A DNA stretch of 64,000 bases from Rhizobiaceae bacterium. GTDB lineage: Bacteria; Pseudomonadota; Alphaproteobacteria; Rhizobiales; Rhizobiaceae. A model generated the notes under the pieces. That model ran no database searches and was not told where the DNA came from. It saw only the letters and a list, made by a program, of their open reading frames with translations. Shown one piece after another: positions 36,766-46,850 of this stretch; within the stretch, counting starts at the first letter, position 1; each line of letters opens with the position of its first letter. The DNA lies in contig JAEPMD010000002.1 of NCBI GenBank assembly GCA_017644105.1, forward strand, positions 55,956 to 119,955, written 5' to 3'. Both the position numbers and the translations under genes were made by a program.

Positions 36766-38001
36766 ATGTTCAGCAAACTGTTGCGACAAATAAATTCAGG
36801 TGCATCCGTGCGCAAGACAGTGATGTCTATATCATTGTTCGCAACCGCTGCCATCCTCACCAGTTGTCAATCTGGAGTTACCAACTTTGGTCTTAATCAA
36901 GATACGACGACCACAACCGAGGTTGAACAAGTTGGAACTTTGCCAGTTAAAACTGGATCTGCTGTTGGAGAAGTCCTGGGCTTTGGCTCGGCGCGAATTG
37001 CGTTCCTTGTGCCGCGAACCGCGCCAGGCAATGGTGCTGCGGTTGCCAAGCAATTGCGCAATGCTGCTGAGCTTGCGATTGAAGATTTAGGCTCTAATGT
37101 GATGGAGCTGGTGATCAAAGATACAGGCGGAACCCCTGCAGGTGCGATCACCGCTACAGAAGAAGCGATCAATGAAGGCTCGTCTGTTATTCTAGGTCCG
37201 GTGTTTTCAAGCTCAGTGACATCTGCCAGATCAGTCATTTCACAAAGCAATCGACCACTTATTGGCTTTTCATCTGATCCGACAGCTGCGGGGCCAGGTG
37301 GTTATCTCATTTCATTTTTACCGGACCAACTCATTGGCAAATCAATTGACTTCGCGCTGTCACAAGGACGCCGAACCTTTGCGGCGATTGTGCCTTCGGG
37401 GGCCTATGGATCGCTTGTAGAGCGCAAAATTCGCTCGTCCTTGCAAAGCCAAGGCGGAACTCTGTTGGGGATCACAAAATACCAATATAACAATGATTCT
37501 GTACAAGCGGCGATCAATGAATTGGTAGATGCTGCTAAGAGCGCGGACGTGATTTTCATTCCAGATGGCGGAAATTCACCGGTGGTGATTGCACGTCAGC
37601 TCAAACGCGCTGGGGTCGATCTGTCACAAAAGCTATTGATGGGCACTGGCCAATGGAGAAACTCAAATCTGTCCGCACCTGACCTGCAAGGTGCGATATT
37701 TGCTGACATGGACCAAACCCGATTTGATGTGTTTAAGCAGCGCTATTCTCAGCGCTTTGGCAGTGAACCAACCGTCAATGCTGCACTTGGATATGATGCA
37801 GTATTGCTCGTGGGTGGTTTGCTCCGCGAAAAGCCAGGACGCCAGATCACACGTACCGAAATCGAGCGTCGTCAGGGCTTTATTGGTGCGTCAGGCGTAT
37901 TCAGGTTCTTACCAGATGGGCGTAACGAGCGAGGCCTTGCGATATTCCAAGTCCAAGATGGTCAGGCAATAGCAATCCAAGCATCGCCATCTTCGTTTTA
38001 A
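36766..38001 (+). CDS. Penicillin-binding protein activator-like lipoprotein (periplasmic-binding fold)
   Basis: The 411-aa product is a probable lipoprotein: basic N-terminus, hydrophobic stretch and lipobox L31-T-S-C34. The mature part has a type 1 periplasmic-binding fold (ARIAFLVPRTAPGNGAAVAKQLRNAAELAI; VILGPVFSSSVTSARSVISQSNRPLIGFSSDP; VNAALGYDAVLLVG), as in LpoA-type activators of class A penicillin-binding proteins and in amino acid ABC receptors. Position next to rsmI favours the LpoA-like role. No transporter genes are nearby. Confidence 0.88.
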   Translation: MFSKLLRQINSGASVRKTVMSISLFATAAILTSCQSGVTNFGLNQDTTTTTEVEQVGTLPVKTGSAVGEVLGFGSARIAFLVPRTAPGNGAAVAKQLRNAAELAIEDLGSNVMELVIKDTGGTPAGAITATEEAINEGSSVILGPVFSSSVTSARSVISQSNRPLIGFSSDPTAAGPGGYLISFLPDQLIGKSIDFALSQGRRTFAAIVPSGAYGSLVERKIRSSLQSQGGTLLGITKYQYNNDSVQAAINELVDAAKSADVIFIPDGGNSPVVIARQLKRAGVDLSQKLLMGTGQWRNSNLSAPDLQGAIFADMDQTRFDVFKQRYSQRFGSEPTVNAALGYDAVLLVGGLLREKPGRQITRTEIERRQGFIGASGVFRFLPDGRNERGLAIFQVQDGQAIAIQASPSSF

Positions 38002-38039
38002 AGACGAAGCCTAAATTATTTTTGAGAAATCTGAACGGA

Positions 38040-38741
38040 TTATTGTTTTATAAAATCCAGATAGGCCGGGGTGCGACCTTCGCGGAATGCCTTGGCTTCA
38101 TATCGCGTTGAGGGCCAACCGTCCCATGGTTTTGTCCAGTCATCCGGCCCATTTGAAATCCAGCTAAAATCAGGATGGGCGTTGATGTGTTCAAGCGTCC
38201 AATTCACATAGGTATCAATATCTGACGCAAAGCAGAATTTTCCGCCGGGTTTTAACACGCGTGAGAAACGATTGAGATTGGTTGTCGATACAAAGCGACG
38301 TTTCCAATGGCGGCGTTTCGGCCATGGATCAGGATAAAGTAGATCGATGTGATCGATGCAATTATCAGGCAACCAATCCAGCACCAGCGTCGCATCATCG
38401 TCGTAAAGCCGTAGATTATCTATTGGGTTTTCAAATACAGATCGCGCCAATTTTGCCATTGAGTTCACGAAGGGTTCAACGCCAATGAAACAAGTTTCGG
38501 GTTGACTACGCGCGCGGTGAAGCAAATGTTCACCGCCACCAAAACCAATTTCCATGCGAACGCTTTTACCTTCACAATTCCACAAACTCATGAAATCTTC
38601 AGGTGCTGACGTTTCAAGATCGAGTTTTAGTTTTGGGAGGACTTCGGCAAGGGCAACATGGTGATTGCCTTTAAGATGCTTGCCTTTGCGACGACCGAAA
38701 AATGCTTCGGTCGCGCGTTCGGGATGCTGTTTGTCGGTCAT
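38040..38741 (-). CDS. trmB: tRNA (guanine(46)-N7)-methyltransferase
   Basis: TrmB makes m7G46 in the tRNA variable loop. The 233-aa protein has the SAM motif [15 protein letters not shown] (about residues 57-71), [15 protein letters not shown], and the family signature [19 protein letters not shown] (about 134-152). It lies 19 bp after metK on the same strand, so SAM synthase and this SAM-dependent enzyme are probably cotranscribed. Confidence 0.95.
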   Translation of the reverse strand: MTDKQHPERATEAFFGRRKGKHLKGNHHVALAEVLPKLKLDLETSAPEDFMSLWNCEGKSVRMEIGFGGGEHLLHRARSQPETCFIGVEPFVNSMAKLARSVFENPIDNLRLYDDDATLVLDWLPDNCIDHIDLLYPDPWPKRRHWKRRFVSTTNLNRFSRVLKPGGKFCFASDIDTYVNWTLEHINAHPDFSWISNGPDDWTKPWDGWPSTRYEAKAFREGRTPAYLDFIKQ

Positions 38742-38760
38742 GACTAATAAAAGCCCGCGA

Positions 38761-40032
38761 TTACTTGGCCTCTTTCACGGCACGTTTGAGTGCAGTGGTT
38801 AAATCAGTTTTTTCCCAAGAGAAAGAACCGTTACGACCAGGTTTGCGACCGAAGTGACCGTAAGCTGCTGACTGCGCATAGATTGGTTTGTTCAAATCTA
38901 AGTGCTTACGAATGCCTGTTGGCGACAGATCCATTGTCTCGCGGATTGCAGCTTCCACAGTTTCTTCTGAAACTTTACCTGTTCCATGCAGATCAACATA
39001 GATAGACAACGGTTGCGCCACACCAATTGCATAAGACAATTGGATCGTACATTTGTCGGCCAATTTTGCTGCAACGACGTTTTTCGCTAAATAACGAGAT
39101 GCATACGCTGCTGAACGGTCAACTTTGGTTGTATCTTTTCCTGAGAATGCGCCGCCGCCATGAGGAGCCGCACCACCATATGTGTCAACAATGATTTTAC
39201 GTCCAGTTAGGCCAGCATCGCCATCAGGCCCGCCAATCACGAATTTGCCGGTTGGGTTAATATACCAGTTGCAATCTTCCGCAATTGCCAAATCGCCAAG
39301 AGCTTCACGGATATACGGCTCGCATACTTCACGTACTTTTTGAGAATCCCAGCTGTCATCCAAGTGCTGCGTAGATAATACGATCGAGGTAACTTCTGAC
39401 GGTTCGCCATTAACATAACGAACAGTGACTTGGCTTTTCGCGTCTGGTCCGAGTTTTGCGGCATCGCCCTGACCAGATTTACGAGCGGCAGCGAGTAGCT
39501 CTAGAATTTTGTGTGAGTAATAAATCGGGGCAGGCATAAGTGCATCGGTTTCACGACATGCATATCCAAACATAATGCCCTGGTCGCCAGCGCCTTCTTC
39601 ACCCTGTTTGTCAGCAGCATTATCAACGCCCTGTCCGATGTCAGGTGACTGACCATGAAGCAAAACATCCACACGTGCTGTTTTCCAGTGGAAGCCATCT
39701 TGCTCATAGCCGATATCGCGAATGGCGCGGCGGGCAGCAGATCTAAATCGCCCTGCAGCCACAACAGGTAGTCCAGCTGCATCATGCACGATATTTCCTT
39801 GCTTGTCTTTCTTTAACAGTGTTTCGGGTACGCGAACTTCACCCGCAATAACGACGCGGTTTGTCGTTGTAAGCGTTTCGCAAGCGACGCGAACCTTATA
39901 TGGGTCCATGCCAGTTTTCTTAGCTTCTCGATATACAAGATCCACGATCTCATCAGAAATTCGGTCACAGACCTTGTCTGGGTGGCCCTCTGATACTGAC
40001 TCACTTGTAAATAGATAGTTCTGGCGTGCCAT
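38761..40032 (-). CDS. metK: S-adenosylmethionine synthase
   Basis: MetK makes SAM from methionine and ATP. The 423-aa protein starts [28 protein letters not shown], with the ATP-binding [12 protein letters not shown] and the catalytic GGGAFSGKD (about residue 275). The start at 40032 is favoured over 40044 because the AGGA within ATGAGGAAG forms its ribosome site. The 220-bp leader shows no recognisable SAM riboswitch. The terminator of the upstream regulator gene separates it from lnt and phrR. Confidence 0.97.
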   Translation of the reverse strand: MARQNYLFTSESVSEGHPDKVCDRISDEIVDLVYREAKKTGMDPYKVRVACETLTTTNRVVIAGEVRVPETLLKKDKQGNIVHDAAGLPVVAAGRFRSAARRAIRDIGYEQDGFHWKTARVDVLLHGQSPDIGQGVDNAADKQGEEGAGDQGIMFGYACRETDALMPAPIYYSHKILELLAAARKSGQGDAAKLGPDAKSQVTVRYVNGEPSEVTSIVLSTQHLDDSWDSQKVREVCEPYIREALGDLAIAEDCNWYINPTGKFVIGGPDGDAGLTGRKIIVDTYGGAAPHGGGAFSGKDTTKVDRSAAYASRYLAKNVVAAKLADKCTIQLSYAIGVAQPLSIYVDLHGTGKVSEETVEAAIRETMDLSPTGIRKHLDLNKPIYAQSAAYGHFGRKPGRNGSFSWEKTDLTTALKRAVKEAK

Positions 40033-40246
40033 TAGCTTCCTCATGAGGTAAAAGTCTCTTTTTAAATCTCACACACATGTTTCATTGTGAAATTGCAAAA
40101 AAGAAAATTGATCATCTAGAATAAAATCCCGTCGCGGTTCTTTTACGGAATACAGACCAAATATACAAGGACATAAATATATCTTGATATCTGCAAATGA
40201 CAAAAAAATGCTGATTTTTGTCGTTATTGGGCGGTAAAACTGCAAA

Positions 40247-40281
40247 ATAAAAAAACCGCGATGAATTGCATCATCGCGGTT
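40247..40281 (-). terminator. Terminator after the XRE regulator gene
   Basis: AACCGCGATGA (40254-40264) pairs with TCATCGCGGTT (40271-40281) in an 11-bp perfect stem with a 6-nt loop. On the minus strand it is followed by TTTTTTATTTT. This is one of the strongest terminators in the window. Confidence 0.9.
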
Positions 40282-40300
40282 ACGAACCAAACGCCTATAA

Positions 40301-40726
40301 TTAATCATCTGAAGCTTCATTACTTGATGCAAGTGCTTTCGTAAGGTCAATAATTTTCCGCCGAACTTTGGGATCCTCGATTTTTATAAAGGCGCGATTA
40401 AGTTGCAATCCTTCTGATGAAGATAGAAAATCGACGACATAATTTGAACTGTTTGCTTCGGACATCCCGCTTTGCTCGATAGGCTGCTCACCAGGCGCAT
40501 CTTCAAAAAAGAAAGATACGGGAACATTTAAAACCGAAGAAATGTTTTGCAGTCGGCTGGCGCCCACCCGGTTTGTTCCTTTTTCATATTTTTGAATCTG
40601 TTGGAAAGTAATCCCCAAAGCCTCACCAAGCTTTTCCTGACTCATACTCAGCATGGTTCTACGTAACCGAATTCGATTGCCGACATGCACATCGATAGGA
40701 TTTGGTTTTTTCTTGTTAGCTTTCAT
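40301..40726 (-). CDS. phrR: XRE family HTH regulator (PhrR/PraR-like)
   Basis: The 141-aa protein has an N-terminal XRE helix-turn-helix (VGNRIRLRRTMLSMSQEKLGEALGITFQQIQKYEKGTNRVGASRLQNISSVL) and a short C-terminal region ending in RRKIIDLTKALASSNEA. Homologues PhrR (Sinorhizobium, acid-induced, next to actA/lnt) and PraR (biofilm and attachment control) have the same size and context. It lies downstream of lnt across a 168-bp gap with two dyads, which suggests its own promoter. The specific name is by homology and position. Confidence 0.85.
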   Translation of the reverse strand: MKANKKKPNPIDVHVGNRIRLRRTMLSMSQEKLGEALGITFQQIQKYEKGTNRVGASRLQNISSVLNVPVSFFFEDAPGEQPIEQSGMSEANSSNYVVDFLSSSEGLQLNRAFIKIEDPKVRRKIIDLTKALASSNEASDD

Positions 40727-40894
40727 TATTAATTCCCAACAGGTTGAAACGGTGTTGTTGATTGCATGTCAGATAACTTAAATCTGATTTCCAACTATTC
40801 CCCGAAAAATCTTTAACTCGCGACGTGAGTCTATTTACTTATAACTCAATCACAATTGAATAATCAAATGTGTAAATTTTAAGGTAATTTCGAA

Positions 40895-42481
40895 CTAATT
40901 TCTGTTTTTCGAACGGAGAAAAAACACAAAAGACACCACGAAAAACAACATAAGAATTGCGAAAAAAACAAGATTTCGCTGGGCGTGGTTTAACAAAGTT
41001 TCACGGTTGCCAGGTAAAACAACATCCAATGTTCCAACAAAATTCAGCGCTAATCCGTCGATGATGCGTCCTTTCGAATCTGTGACAACTGAAATTCCGT
41101 TGTTACCAGAGCGAATAAGAGGAAGGCCTGTTTCAACAGAGCGCAATTGCGCTTGACGAAGATGTTGATAGGGGCCGGGTGTTGCTCCATACCAAGCGTC
41201 GTTTGTCAGATTTATCAACGCGTTGAGTTCATGCTCATCATTGTGCGCATAATTTGGGAAAATAGCCTCATAACAAATTAGCGGTAGCAATTTGAGATCA
41301 TTTCCAAGTTCCAGTGTTCTTTGGCCAGCTGCAGCTGAAAAACCACCAAAAGTTTCGGCAATGGGTGCAAAACCGAATTGGCGCAGAACAGCTTCAAAAG
41401 GCAGGTATTCACCAAAAGGGACTAAGTGATGTTTATCCGCAGATCCTACGATCTGTCCTTCATCATTTATGACATAAATTGTATTATAAAATTTGTCTGC
41501 CTCACCACTGGCGCTATCTTCTAATTTGATCGCGCCTGCAATTAATGTCTGTCCGATTTTTAAAGTCTCTGCAATTTGGGCCAAGGCACTGGGTGTTTTT
41601 GTCAAGATATAGGGAACCGACGTTTCCGGCCATATGATGATCGATGGGCGTTCCTGATTGTCCTCCGCAGGTTTTGACGACAGATCCAAGAACGTTTGAA
41701 ATATTTCAGCGCGTTTGTCGTCATCCCATTTTTCGCTTTGATCAATGGATGGCTGAACGATACGTAAAACATCTTGTGAATCGGGCGGATCAGGCTGATT
41801 GAGTGCAAATATACCGTAACCGATATGGGTCATCGTCAACACGCTCGCAATCCATACGCCTGGCTTTAATCCATTTTTGGTGGCAAATAGCGCAGGAACA
41901 GATGCTATGAAAACCGTGATCGCGCTCATTCCAAAAATGCTAATGATTTGTGCTGATTGCATAGCAACTGGCACCGGCATGCCTGCATAACCGATAGTGT
42001 TCCAGGGGAAACCTGTAAATATGGAGGCGCGCAAAAACTCGAGCAAACCGAAACTGGCACTTAAAGAAAATATCCGCCCGATACCATTATCCCAAAGGGA
42101 TCTTGCCAAGACGACAGCCAGCCCATAGAAAATGGCCAACAACGCAGGCAGTGCAAATACTGCCAGAGGCAGTGCCCAATAAGCTTCTTCTCCGCTGGTT
42201 AGAACAGCGTTACCCAACCACCATAATCCGCATGTGAAATAGCCAAACCCAAAACTCCATCCCGTGATGAAGGCTGGTTTGCGAGCTGCGATGAAACCTT
42301 TATCTGGCTGTTTGCTTGCGCCATCGATTAGCCAAACGAAAATCGGAAATGAGATGAATAAAACAGCGAAAAAATCAAAAGGGGGTAAAGCAAAATTGGC
42401 CAATGCTCCGGCCATAAATGCAATCAAGAAGCGTTTGAGGCCCCAGGACAGCATGATATTGCCAGAGATTTTTTCCAACAT
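40895..42481 (-). CDS. lnt: Apolipoprotein N-acyltransferase
   Basis: Lnt adds the third acyl chain to lipoproteins in the inner membrane. The 528-aa protein has six or so N-terminal membrane helices, then a nitrilase-type domain with the catalytic triad Glu (WPETSVPY), Lys (ADKHHLVPFGEYLPFE region) and Cys (LICYEAIFPN), plus a final helix (LVFFAILMLFFVVSFVFFL). The Sinorhizobium homologue is actA, needed for acid tolerance, which fits the phrR-like neighbour. Confidence 0.96.
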   Translation of the reverse strand: MLEKISGNIMLSWGLKRFLIAFMAGALANFALPPFDFFAVLFISFPIFVWLIDGASKQPDKGFIAARKPAFITGWSFGFGYFTCGLWWLGNAVLTSGEEAYWALPLAVFALPALLAIFYGLAVVLARSLWDNGIGRIFSLSASFGLLEFLRASIFTGFPWNTIGYAGMPVPVAMQSAQIISIFGMSAITVFIASVPALFATKNGLKPGVWIASVLTMTHIGYGIFALNQPDPPDSQDVLRIVQPSIDQSEKWDDDKRAEIFQTFLDLSSKPAEDNQERPSIIIWPETSVPYILTKTPSALAQIAETLKIGQTLIAGAIKLEDSASGEADKFYNTIYVINDEGQIVGSADKHHLVPFGEYLPFEAVLRQFGFAPIAETFGGFSAAAGQRTLELGNDLKLLPLICYEAIFPNYAHNDEHELNALINLTNDAWYGATPGPYQHLRQAQLRSVETGLPLIRSGNNGISVVTDSKGRIIDGLALNFVGTLDVVLPGNRETLLNHAQRNLVFFAILMLFFVVSFVFFLRSKNRN

Positions 42482-42618
42482 TTAAGCGTTTTCCAACCTT
42501 GGTTGCACATTCAGCATCAGGCTCACCCCTAATCTGAAACGCGAACTGGCGAATCACTCAGGGAGTTTACTATGTTGGTGTACAATTACAGTTGCATTTA
42601 ACTCAAGCAACTAATTGA

Positions 42619-43725
42619 TCATTCTCTGGTACTTTTGGGTTTTTCATCACTTTCGGCGACGACTTTTCCCATGCGTCGACGGGCATTGGCTTTAAGTCGA
42701 AGGATTCGCACGCGCTTAATACGTCGTGCATCGGAATCCGTGATATGAAATTCAAAACCTTGTACCATGCGAACCACTTCGCCACGAACGGGCACACGAC
42801 CCAATCTTGCAAATACAAGACCGCCAATTGTATCGACATCGTCAGTGTTTTCACTTTTCGAAAAATCAATCCCGAGGATCTCAGAGAGTTCTTCAAGGCT
42901 TGCTTTTGCTTCTGCCTGCCAAATGCCATCACTCACTTCGGTAATGAGCGGTCCATCAATGTCATCATGCTCGTCTTCAATATCGCCAACCACGATCTCG
43001 ACAATGTCCTCAAGAGACACAAGACCATCAGTTCCACCATATTCGTCAATTACGAGTGCCATCTGTGTACGAGTTGCTTGCATTCGCTTTAGCAGGTCTG
43101 ATGCGAGCATAGATGCTGGCACAAACAAAACGCTGCGCATGATATTGGCGTCTTGAAGTGTCTTATCCAGTTTGATCTTGGTAAAGTCGAGCGGTTTTGG
43201 TGGCGTTTTTGAATTGGAAGATTTGGAGGTGCTGCGACGACCGTTACGCGCCTGTCGGGTATAATAGGCCAACAGATCACGAATATGGACCATGCCTTTG
43301 GGATCATCCAAATTGTCTACGAATACTGGCATGCGCGAATGGCCAGAATTTTCAAACACGGTTGTTAGATCGCCGAGCGAAATTGAGCGATCCACGGCGA
43401 TAATATCTGCACGAGGGACCATCACGTCTTCAACGCGAACTTCACGCATGAGCAAGATATTATCAAGCATGGCGCGTTCATCAGCAGAAAAGCCTGAATC
43501 AATGTGGTCGCCGTTTTTCAGCGCCTCACTGAAATCTTCGCGAATGCTCATGCCTTCAGCTGAAGGAAACAGCGCGCGCTTTAATCGGTGCCATACACCA
43601 AATGTCGATTTTCGTTTTGTTGAAGTGTGTATCGATCCGTCCGGACTGTCGCCGTCGTCGTTTTGATCTTCACTCAGATCAGAAGCTGAATCTAAAGTAT
43701 CAGCTTGTGCAATTTTCTCGTTCAT
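42619..43725 (-). CDS. CBS and transporter-associated domain protein (CorC/TlyC-like)
   Basis: The 368-aa protein lacks membrane helices. It has an acidic N-terminal tail, the hallmark VRVEDVMVPRADIIAVD, paired CBS domains (GHSRMPVFVDNLDDPKGMVHIRDLL; TQMALVIDEYGGTDGLVSLEDIVEIVVGDIEDEHD) and a CorC_HlyC domain (DTIGGLVFARLGRVPVRGE). A 25-residue Ser/Lys-rich insert sits between the CBS units (near residue 165). Relatives include CorC, linked to Mg/Co efflux. It follows ybeY, the normal order. Confidence 0.92.
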   Translation of the reverse strand: MNEKIAQADTLDSASDLSEDQNDDGDSPDGSIHTSTKRKSTFGVWHRLKRALFPSAEGMSIREDFSEALKNGDHIDSGFSADERAMLDNILLMREVRVEDVMVPRADIIAVDRSISLGDLTTVFENSGHSRMPVFVDNLDDPKGMVHIRDLLAYYTRQARNGRRSTSKSSNSKTPPKPLDFTKIKLDKTLQDANIMRSVLFVPASMLASDLLKRMQATRTQMALVIDEYGGTDGLVSLEDIVEIVVGDIEDEHDDIDGPLITEVSDGIWQAEAKASLEELSEILGIDFSKSENTDDVDTIGGLVFARLGRVPVRGEVVRMVQGFEFHITDSDARRIKRVRILRLKANARRRMGKVVAESDEKPKSTRE

Positions 43726-43768
43726 TGTCTCTTCAATTTAATGGCCCAAAAACAAGGGCAGTCGAACT

Positions 43769-44275
43769 TTAATTCTCATAAGGGTCAGATAGGCCTATTG
43801 AAGTTAAAATTCCAGTCTCAATACGCTCCATTTGTTCCGCATCTGTGTCATTTATATGATCATAACCCAAAAGATGCAAAAATCCATGAATAAACAGGTG
43901 TGTGAGGTGCTCTTCAAAACTCTTGGTTAATTCTTCGGATTCTCGGAAAATCGTTTCATACGCAAAAATTATGTCGCCCAGAAGCGGCATTGGCATGTCA
44001 CCAACCTTTAATTCCTTCGTCGGGAAAGACAAAACATTGGTGGCTTTGTTTTGCTCTCGCCATTTTGCATTGATCTCTTTGATCGAAGCATCATCGGTGA
44101 GCAGAACCGACAATTCCATTGGCAATTGCGGAAACCTGGCCTCTTCATGTGCGATTAGCCATTGCACAACAACATTTGATGTTGTTTGCGCTAATTCATC
44201 AAAAGCCTCAATATTTTCCCATCTATCGCTATTAACGGCAATATCAATGGAAATCTCTGTGCTCTTATTCGGCAT
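43769..44275 (-). CDS. ybeY: Endoribonuclease YbeY (rRNA maturation factor)
   Basis: YbeY is a zinc-dependent endoribonuclease for 16S rRNA 3'-end maturation and 70S quality control. The H-x3-H-x5-H zinc motif is HGFLHLLGYDH (about residue 132 of 168). The start at 44275 lies inside the last codons of phoH (overlap 11 bp), giving MPNKSTEISIDI. The open frame upstream to 44380 lies wholly within phoH and is not supported. Coupling to phoH is conserved in many bacteria. Confidence 0.93.
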   Translation of the reverse strand: MPNKSTEISIDIAVNSDRWENIEAFDELAQTTSNVVVQWLIAHEEARFPQLPMELSVLLTDDASIKEINAKWREQNKATNVLSFPTKELKVGDMPMPLLGDIIFAYETIFRESEELTKSFEEHLTHLFIHGFLHLLGYDHINDTDAEQMERIETGILTSIGLSDPYEN

Positions 44276-45323
44276 CAGGCTCAGACGATTTTTCATCCGT
44301 CGCTTTATCAGCTTTGGCGTGCTTTTTATCGTAGGCGGTGACGATCTTCTGTACAAGGTGATGTCTGACCACATCCACATCGCGGAAGCGGCAAGTCACA
44401 ATACCTTCAATGCCCCGCAAAACATCTAATGCTTCAATCAGGCCGGATTTCGTGCCACCTGGAAGGTCGATTTGGCTTGGATCGCCCGTGATGATCATGC
44501 GCGCATTTTCACCCAGTCGCGTGAGGAACATCTTCATCTGCATGGGAGTGGTATTTTGCGCTTCGTCCAAAATCACCGCGGCATTTGTTAAAGTTCGTCC
44601 GCGCATAAATGCAAGCGGCGCAATTTCAATCACACCAGCGGTTAGCGCGCGCTCAACCTTATCGCCTGGGATCATGTCGTACAGCGCGTCATATAGTGGG
44701 CGCAAATACGGATCGACTTTTTCCTTCATATCACCTGGTAAGAAGCCCAAACGTTCACCAGCTTCAACAGCAGGCCGCGATAAGATGATACGTTCGATCT
44801 GACCACGCTCTAAAAGCTGCGCGGCGTAAGCGACAGCCAGATAGGTTTTACCAGTACCAGCAGGTCCAACACCAAACACCAATTCTGCACGTTCCATCGC
44901 TCTGATATAGGCATCTTGCGTGGGCGTACGGGCTAAAATGGTCTTTTTATGGGTAGAAATTTGCGCCATGGCTAACTTAGCGCTGTTATCCATGGTCGGC
45001 AGTGAAAGTTGATCATCGGCGGCAACCGCCATGCGGATCGCACCATCGACATCTGAATTTTCGATCAATTCGCCTTTCATCAACCGCTCATACAGCGAAT
45101 CCAATGCGCGCCGTGCTTGATTGGTTTCAAGTGCAGGACCATTGAGCACCACATTATTTCCACGCGCATGGGCATCAATACCAAGCTTTTGCTCGAGCAG
45201 AGCAAGATGTTGGTCAAATTGGCCAAATAGCATGGTCGCGAGGCGATTATTATCGAAGGTGAGTTCAACTTGTGTTGTATCGGATGCACCTGCATCTTCT
45301 ACATTACTGTTATCAAAAGGCAT
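44265..45323 (-). CDS. phoH: PhoH-like ATPase
   Basis: The 352-aa cytosolic P-loop ATPase of the YbeZ type has an N-terminal KH-like region, Walker A GVGPAGTGKTYLAVAYAAQ (about residue 150), the SRPAVEAGERLGFLPGDMKEK segment, Walker B NAAVILDEAQNTTPMQMKMFL and the TGDPSQIDLP motif. It partners YbeY in rRNA and RNA metabolism in other species. The start at 45323 is an ATG. A TTG at 45338 is less likely. Confidence 0.94.
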   Translation of the reverse strand: MPFDNSNVEDAGASDTTQVELTFDNNRLATMLFGQFDQHLALLEQKLGIDAHARGNNVVLNGPALETNQARRALDSLYERLMKGELIENSDVDGAIRMAVAADDQLSLPTMDNSAKLAMAQISTHKKTILARTPTQDAYIRAMERAELVFGVGPAGTGKTYLAVAYAAQLLERGQIERIILSRPAVEAGERLGFLPGDMKEKVDPYLRPLYDALYDMIPGDKVERALTAGVIEIAPLAFMRGRTLTNAAVILDEAQNTTPMQMKMFLTRLGENARMIITGDPSQIDLPGGTKSGLIEALDVLRGIEGIVTCRFRDVDVVRHHLVQKIVTAYDKKHAKADKATDEKSSEPDAE

Positions 45324-45361
45324 TTGCCGACTTGTCAAATTCTATAAACTCCAAAACGGTT

Positions 45362-46774
45362 TTATATCACATCCGCCATTAAGCTGTAAGGGGCGGCTTT
45401 AGTGATTCGCACCCTTAGAGTATCACCTATTTTCGCATCTTTTGCGTCAATAATCACAGATTGTAGCCAAGGAGAGCGCCCAATAAGTTGCCCGGGCTTT
45501 CGGCCAGGCTTTTCAAGTAGGATATCCATGTCTTTACCGACGCACGTTTCAGCAAATTCCAACTGTTGTTCTGACAACAATGCTTGCAGACGTTTTAAAC
45601 GGTCCGCTTTGACATCTTCCGGCACGTGATCTTTAAAATCAGCCCCAGGTGTGCCCGGACGTGGTGAATATTTAAATGAATAGGCTTGCGCATATTTAAC
45701 CTGACGGATCAGATCGAGCGTATCTTCAAAATCGTCTTCGGTTTCACCAGGGAATCCGACGATGAAATCTCCTGAAATCGCCAAATCGGGGCGACCTTCA
45801 CGAATCCGCGCAATCAATTTGATATATTCATCGCGCGTGTGACGTCTGTTCATCGCCTTTAAAATCTTGTCTGACCCAGCTTGCACCGGCAAATGCAGAT
45901 AAGGCATGAGCTTATCAAGATCACGATGGGCATTGATCAGCGCCGCATCCATATCGCGCGGATGGCTTGTCGTATATCGCAACCGTTCAATACCTTCCAT
46001 GTCAGAAAGTCGATGAAGCAGTTCGCCCAAACCCCATTCACGTCCATCATCGCCTTTGCCGTGCCAAGCATTTACATTCTGGCCTAGCAGCGTGATTTCG
46101 CGCACGCCTGCATCAACCAGATCTTGCGCTTCAGATAATAATTGCGAAACAGGGCGAGAAATTTCGGCACCGCGTGTATAGGGCACCACACAGAAAGTGC
46201 AGAACTTATCGCAGCCTTCTTGAACAGTTAGGAACGCCGTCACACCGCGCGAGCGAATTTGCTTTTTCTCAGCTTTCGGCAGATGTTCAAATTTATCGTC
46301 TTCAGTAAATTCAGTTTCAACAACGCGTTCACCTTTGCGCGCACGGCCAAGCGCGTCGGGCAATTGGTGATAGGTTGCAGGGCCGATGACCATATTGACC
46401 ACCGGTGAGCGCTTGATGATTTCTTCGCCCTCAGCTTGGGCGACACAGCCGGCCACGGCCACCATCAGATCAGATCCGCCTTCATCCATGCGCTTCTTTT
46501 TCATCTGGTTTAATCGGCCCAAATCGGAATAAACTTTTTCAGCTGCTTTTTCGCGAATATGGCATGTGTTTAAAAGCACAAGATCCGCATCTTCAGGCGT
46601 ATCTGTGGGCGTATAGCCGTCTTTGGCCAATGCGTCGCTCATGCGCTCGCTGTCATAGACATTCATCTGGCAGCCAAAGGTTTTGATGAAGACTTTTTGG
46701 CCTTCAGCCGGCTTGGCATTGTTAGCTGATGTCGCATCCTGATCAGCGGTAATATTTTGTTCAATCTTGCTCAT
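45362..46774 (-). CDS. miaB: tRNA-2-methylthio-N6-dimethylallyladenosine synthase MiaB
   Basis: MiaB is the radical SAM methylthiotransferase that makes ms2i6A37 in tRNAs. The 470-aa protein has the N-terminal MTTase domain with cluster cysteines ([32 protein letters not shown]), the radical SAM motif [16 protein letters not shown] (CxxxCxxC), and a C-terminal TRAM domain. A 30-residue N-terminal tail precedes the first motif. It lies between plsC and phoH in the usual alphaproteobacterial order. Confidence 0.97.
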   Translation of the reverse strand: MSKIEQNITADQDATSANNAKPAEGQKVFIKTFGCQMNVYDSERMSDALAKDGYTPTDTPEDADLVLLNTCHIREKAAEKVYSDLGRLNQMKKKRMDEGGSDLMVAVAGCVAQAEGEEIIKRSPVVNMVIGPATYHQLPDALGRARKGERVVETEFTEDDKFEHLPKAEKKQIRSRGVTAFLTVQEGCDKFCTFCVVPYTRGAEISRPVSQLLSEAQDLVDAGVREITLLGQNVNAWHGKGDDGREWGLGELLHRLSDMEGIERLRYTTSHPRDMDAALINAHRDLDKLMPYLHLPVQAGSDKILKAMNRRHTRDEYIKLIARIREGRPDLAISGDFIVGFPGETEDDFEDTLDLIRQVKYAQAYSFKYSPRPGTPGADFKDHVPEDVKADRLKRLQALLSEQQLEFAETCVGKDMDILLEKPGRKPGQLIGRSPWLQSVIIDAKDAKIGDTLRVRITKAAPYSLMADVI

Positions 46775-46850
46775 GAGGCCTATTTAAACCTATTAACGCA
46801 AGATGCAAATAGTTTGATGACCGGTAGGGGAGTAAATTTCGCGAGATAAT

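Noticed and set aside
40033..40246. SAM riboswitch in the metK leader
   Set aside because: I compared it by eye with SAM-II and SAM/SAH patterns and saw no conserved pseudoknot core. A covariance-model search would settle it.
42603..42932. 109-residue minus-strand frame in the corC-like gene
   Set aside because: It is a shadow of the CBS-domain gene in another frame.
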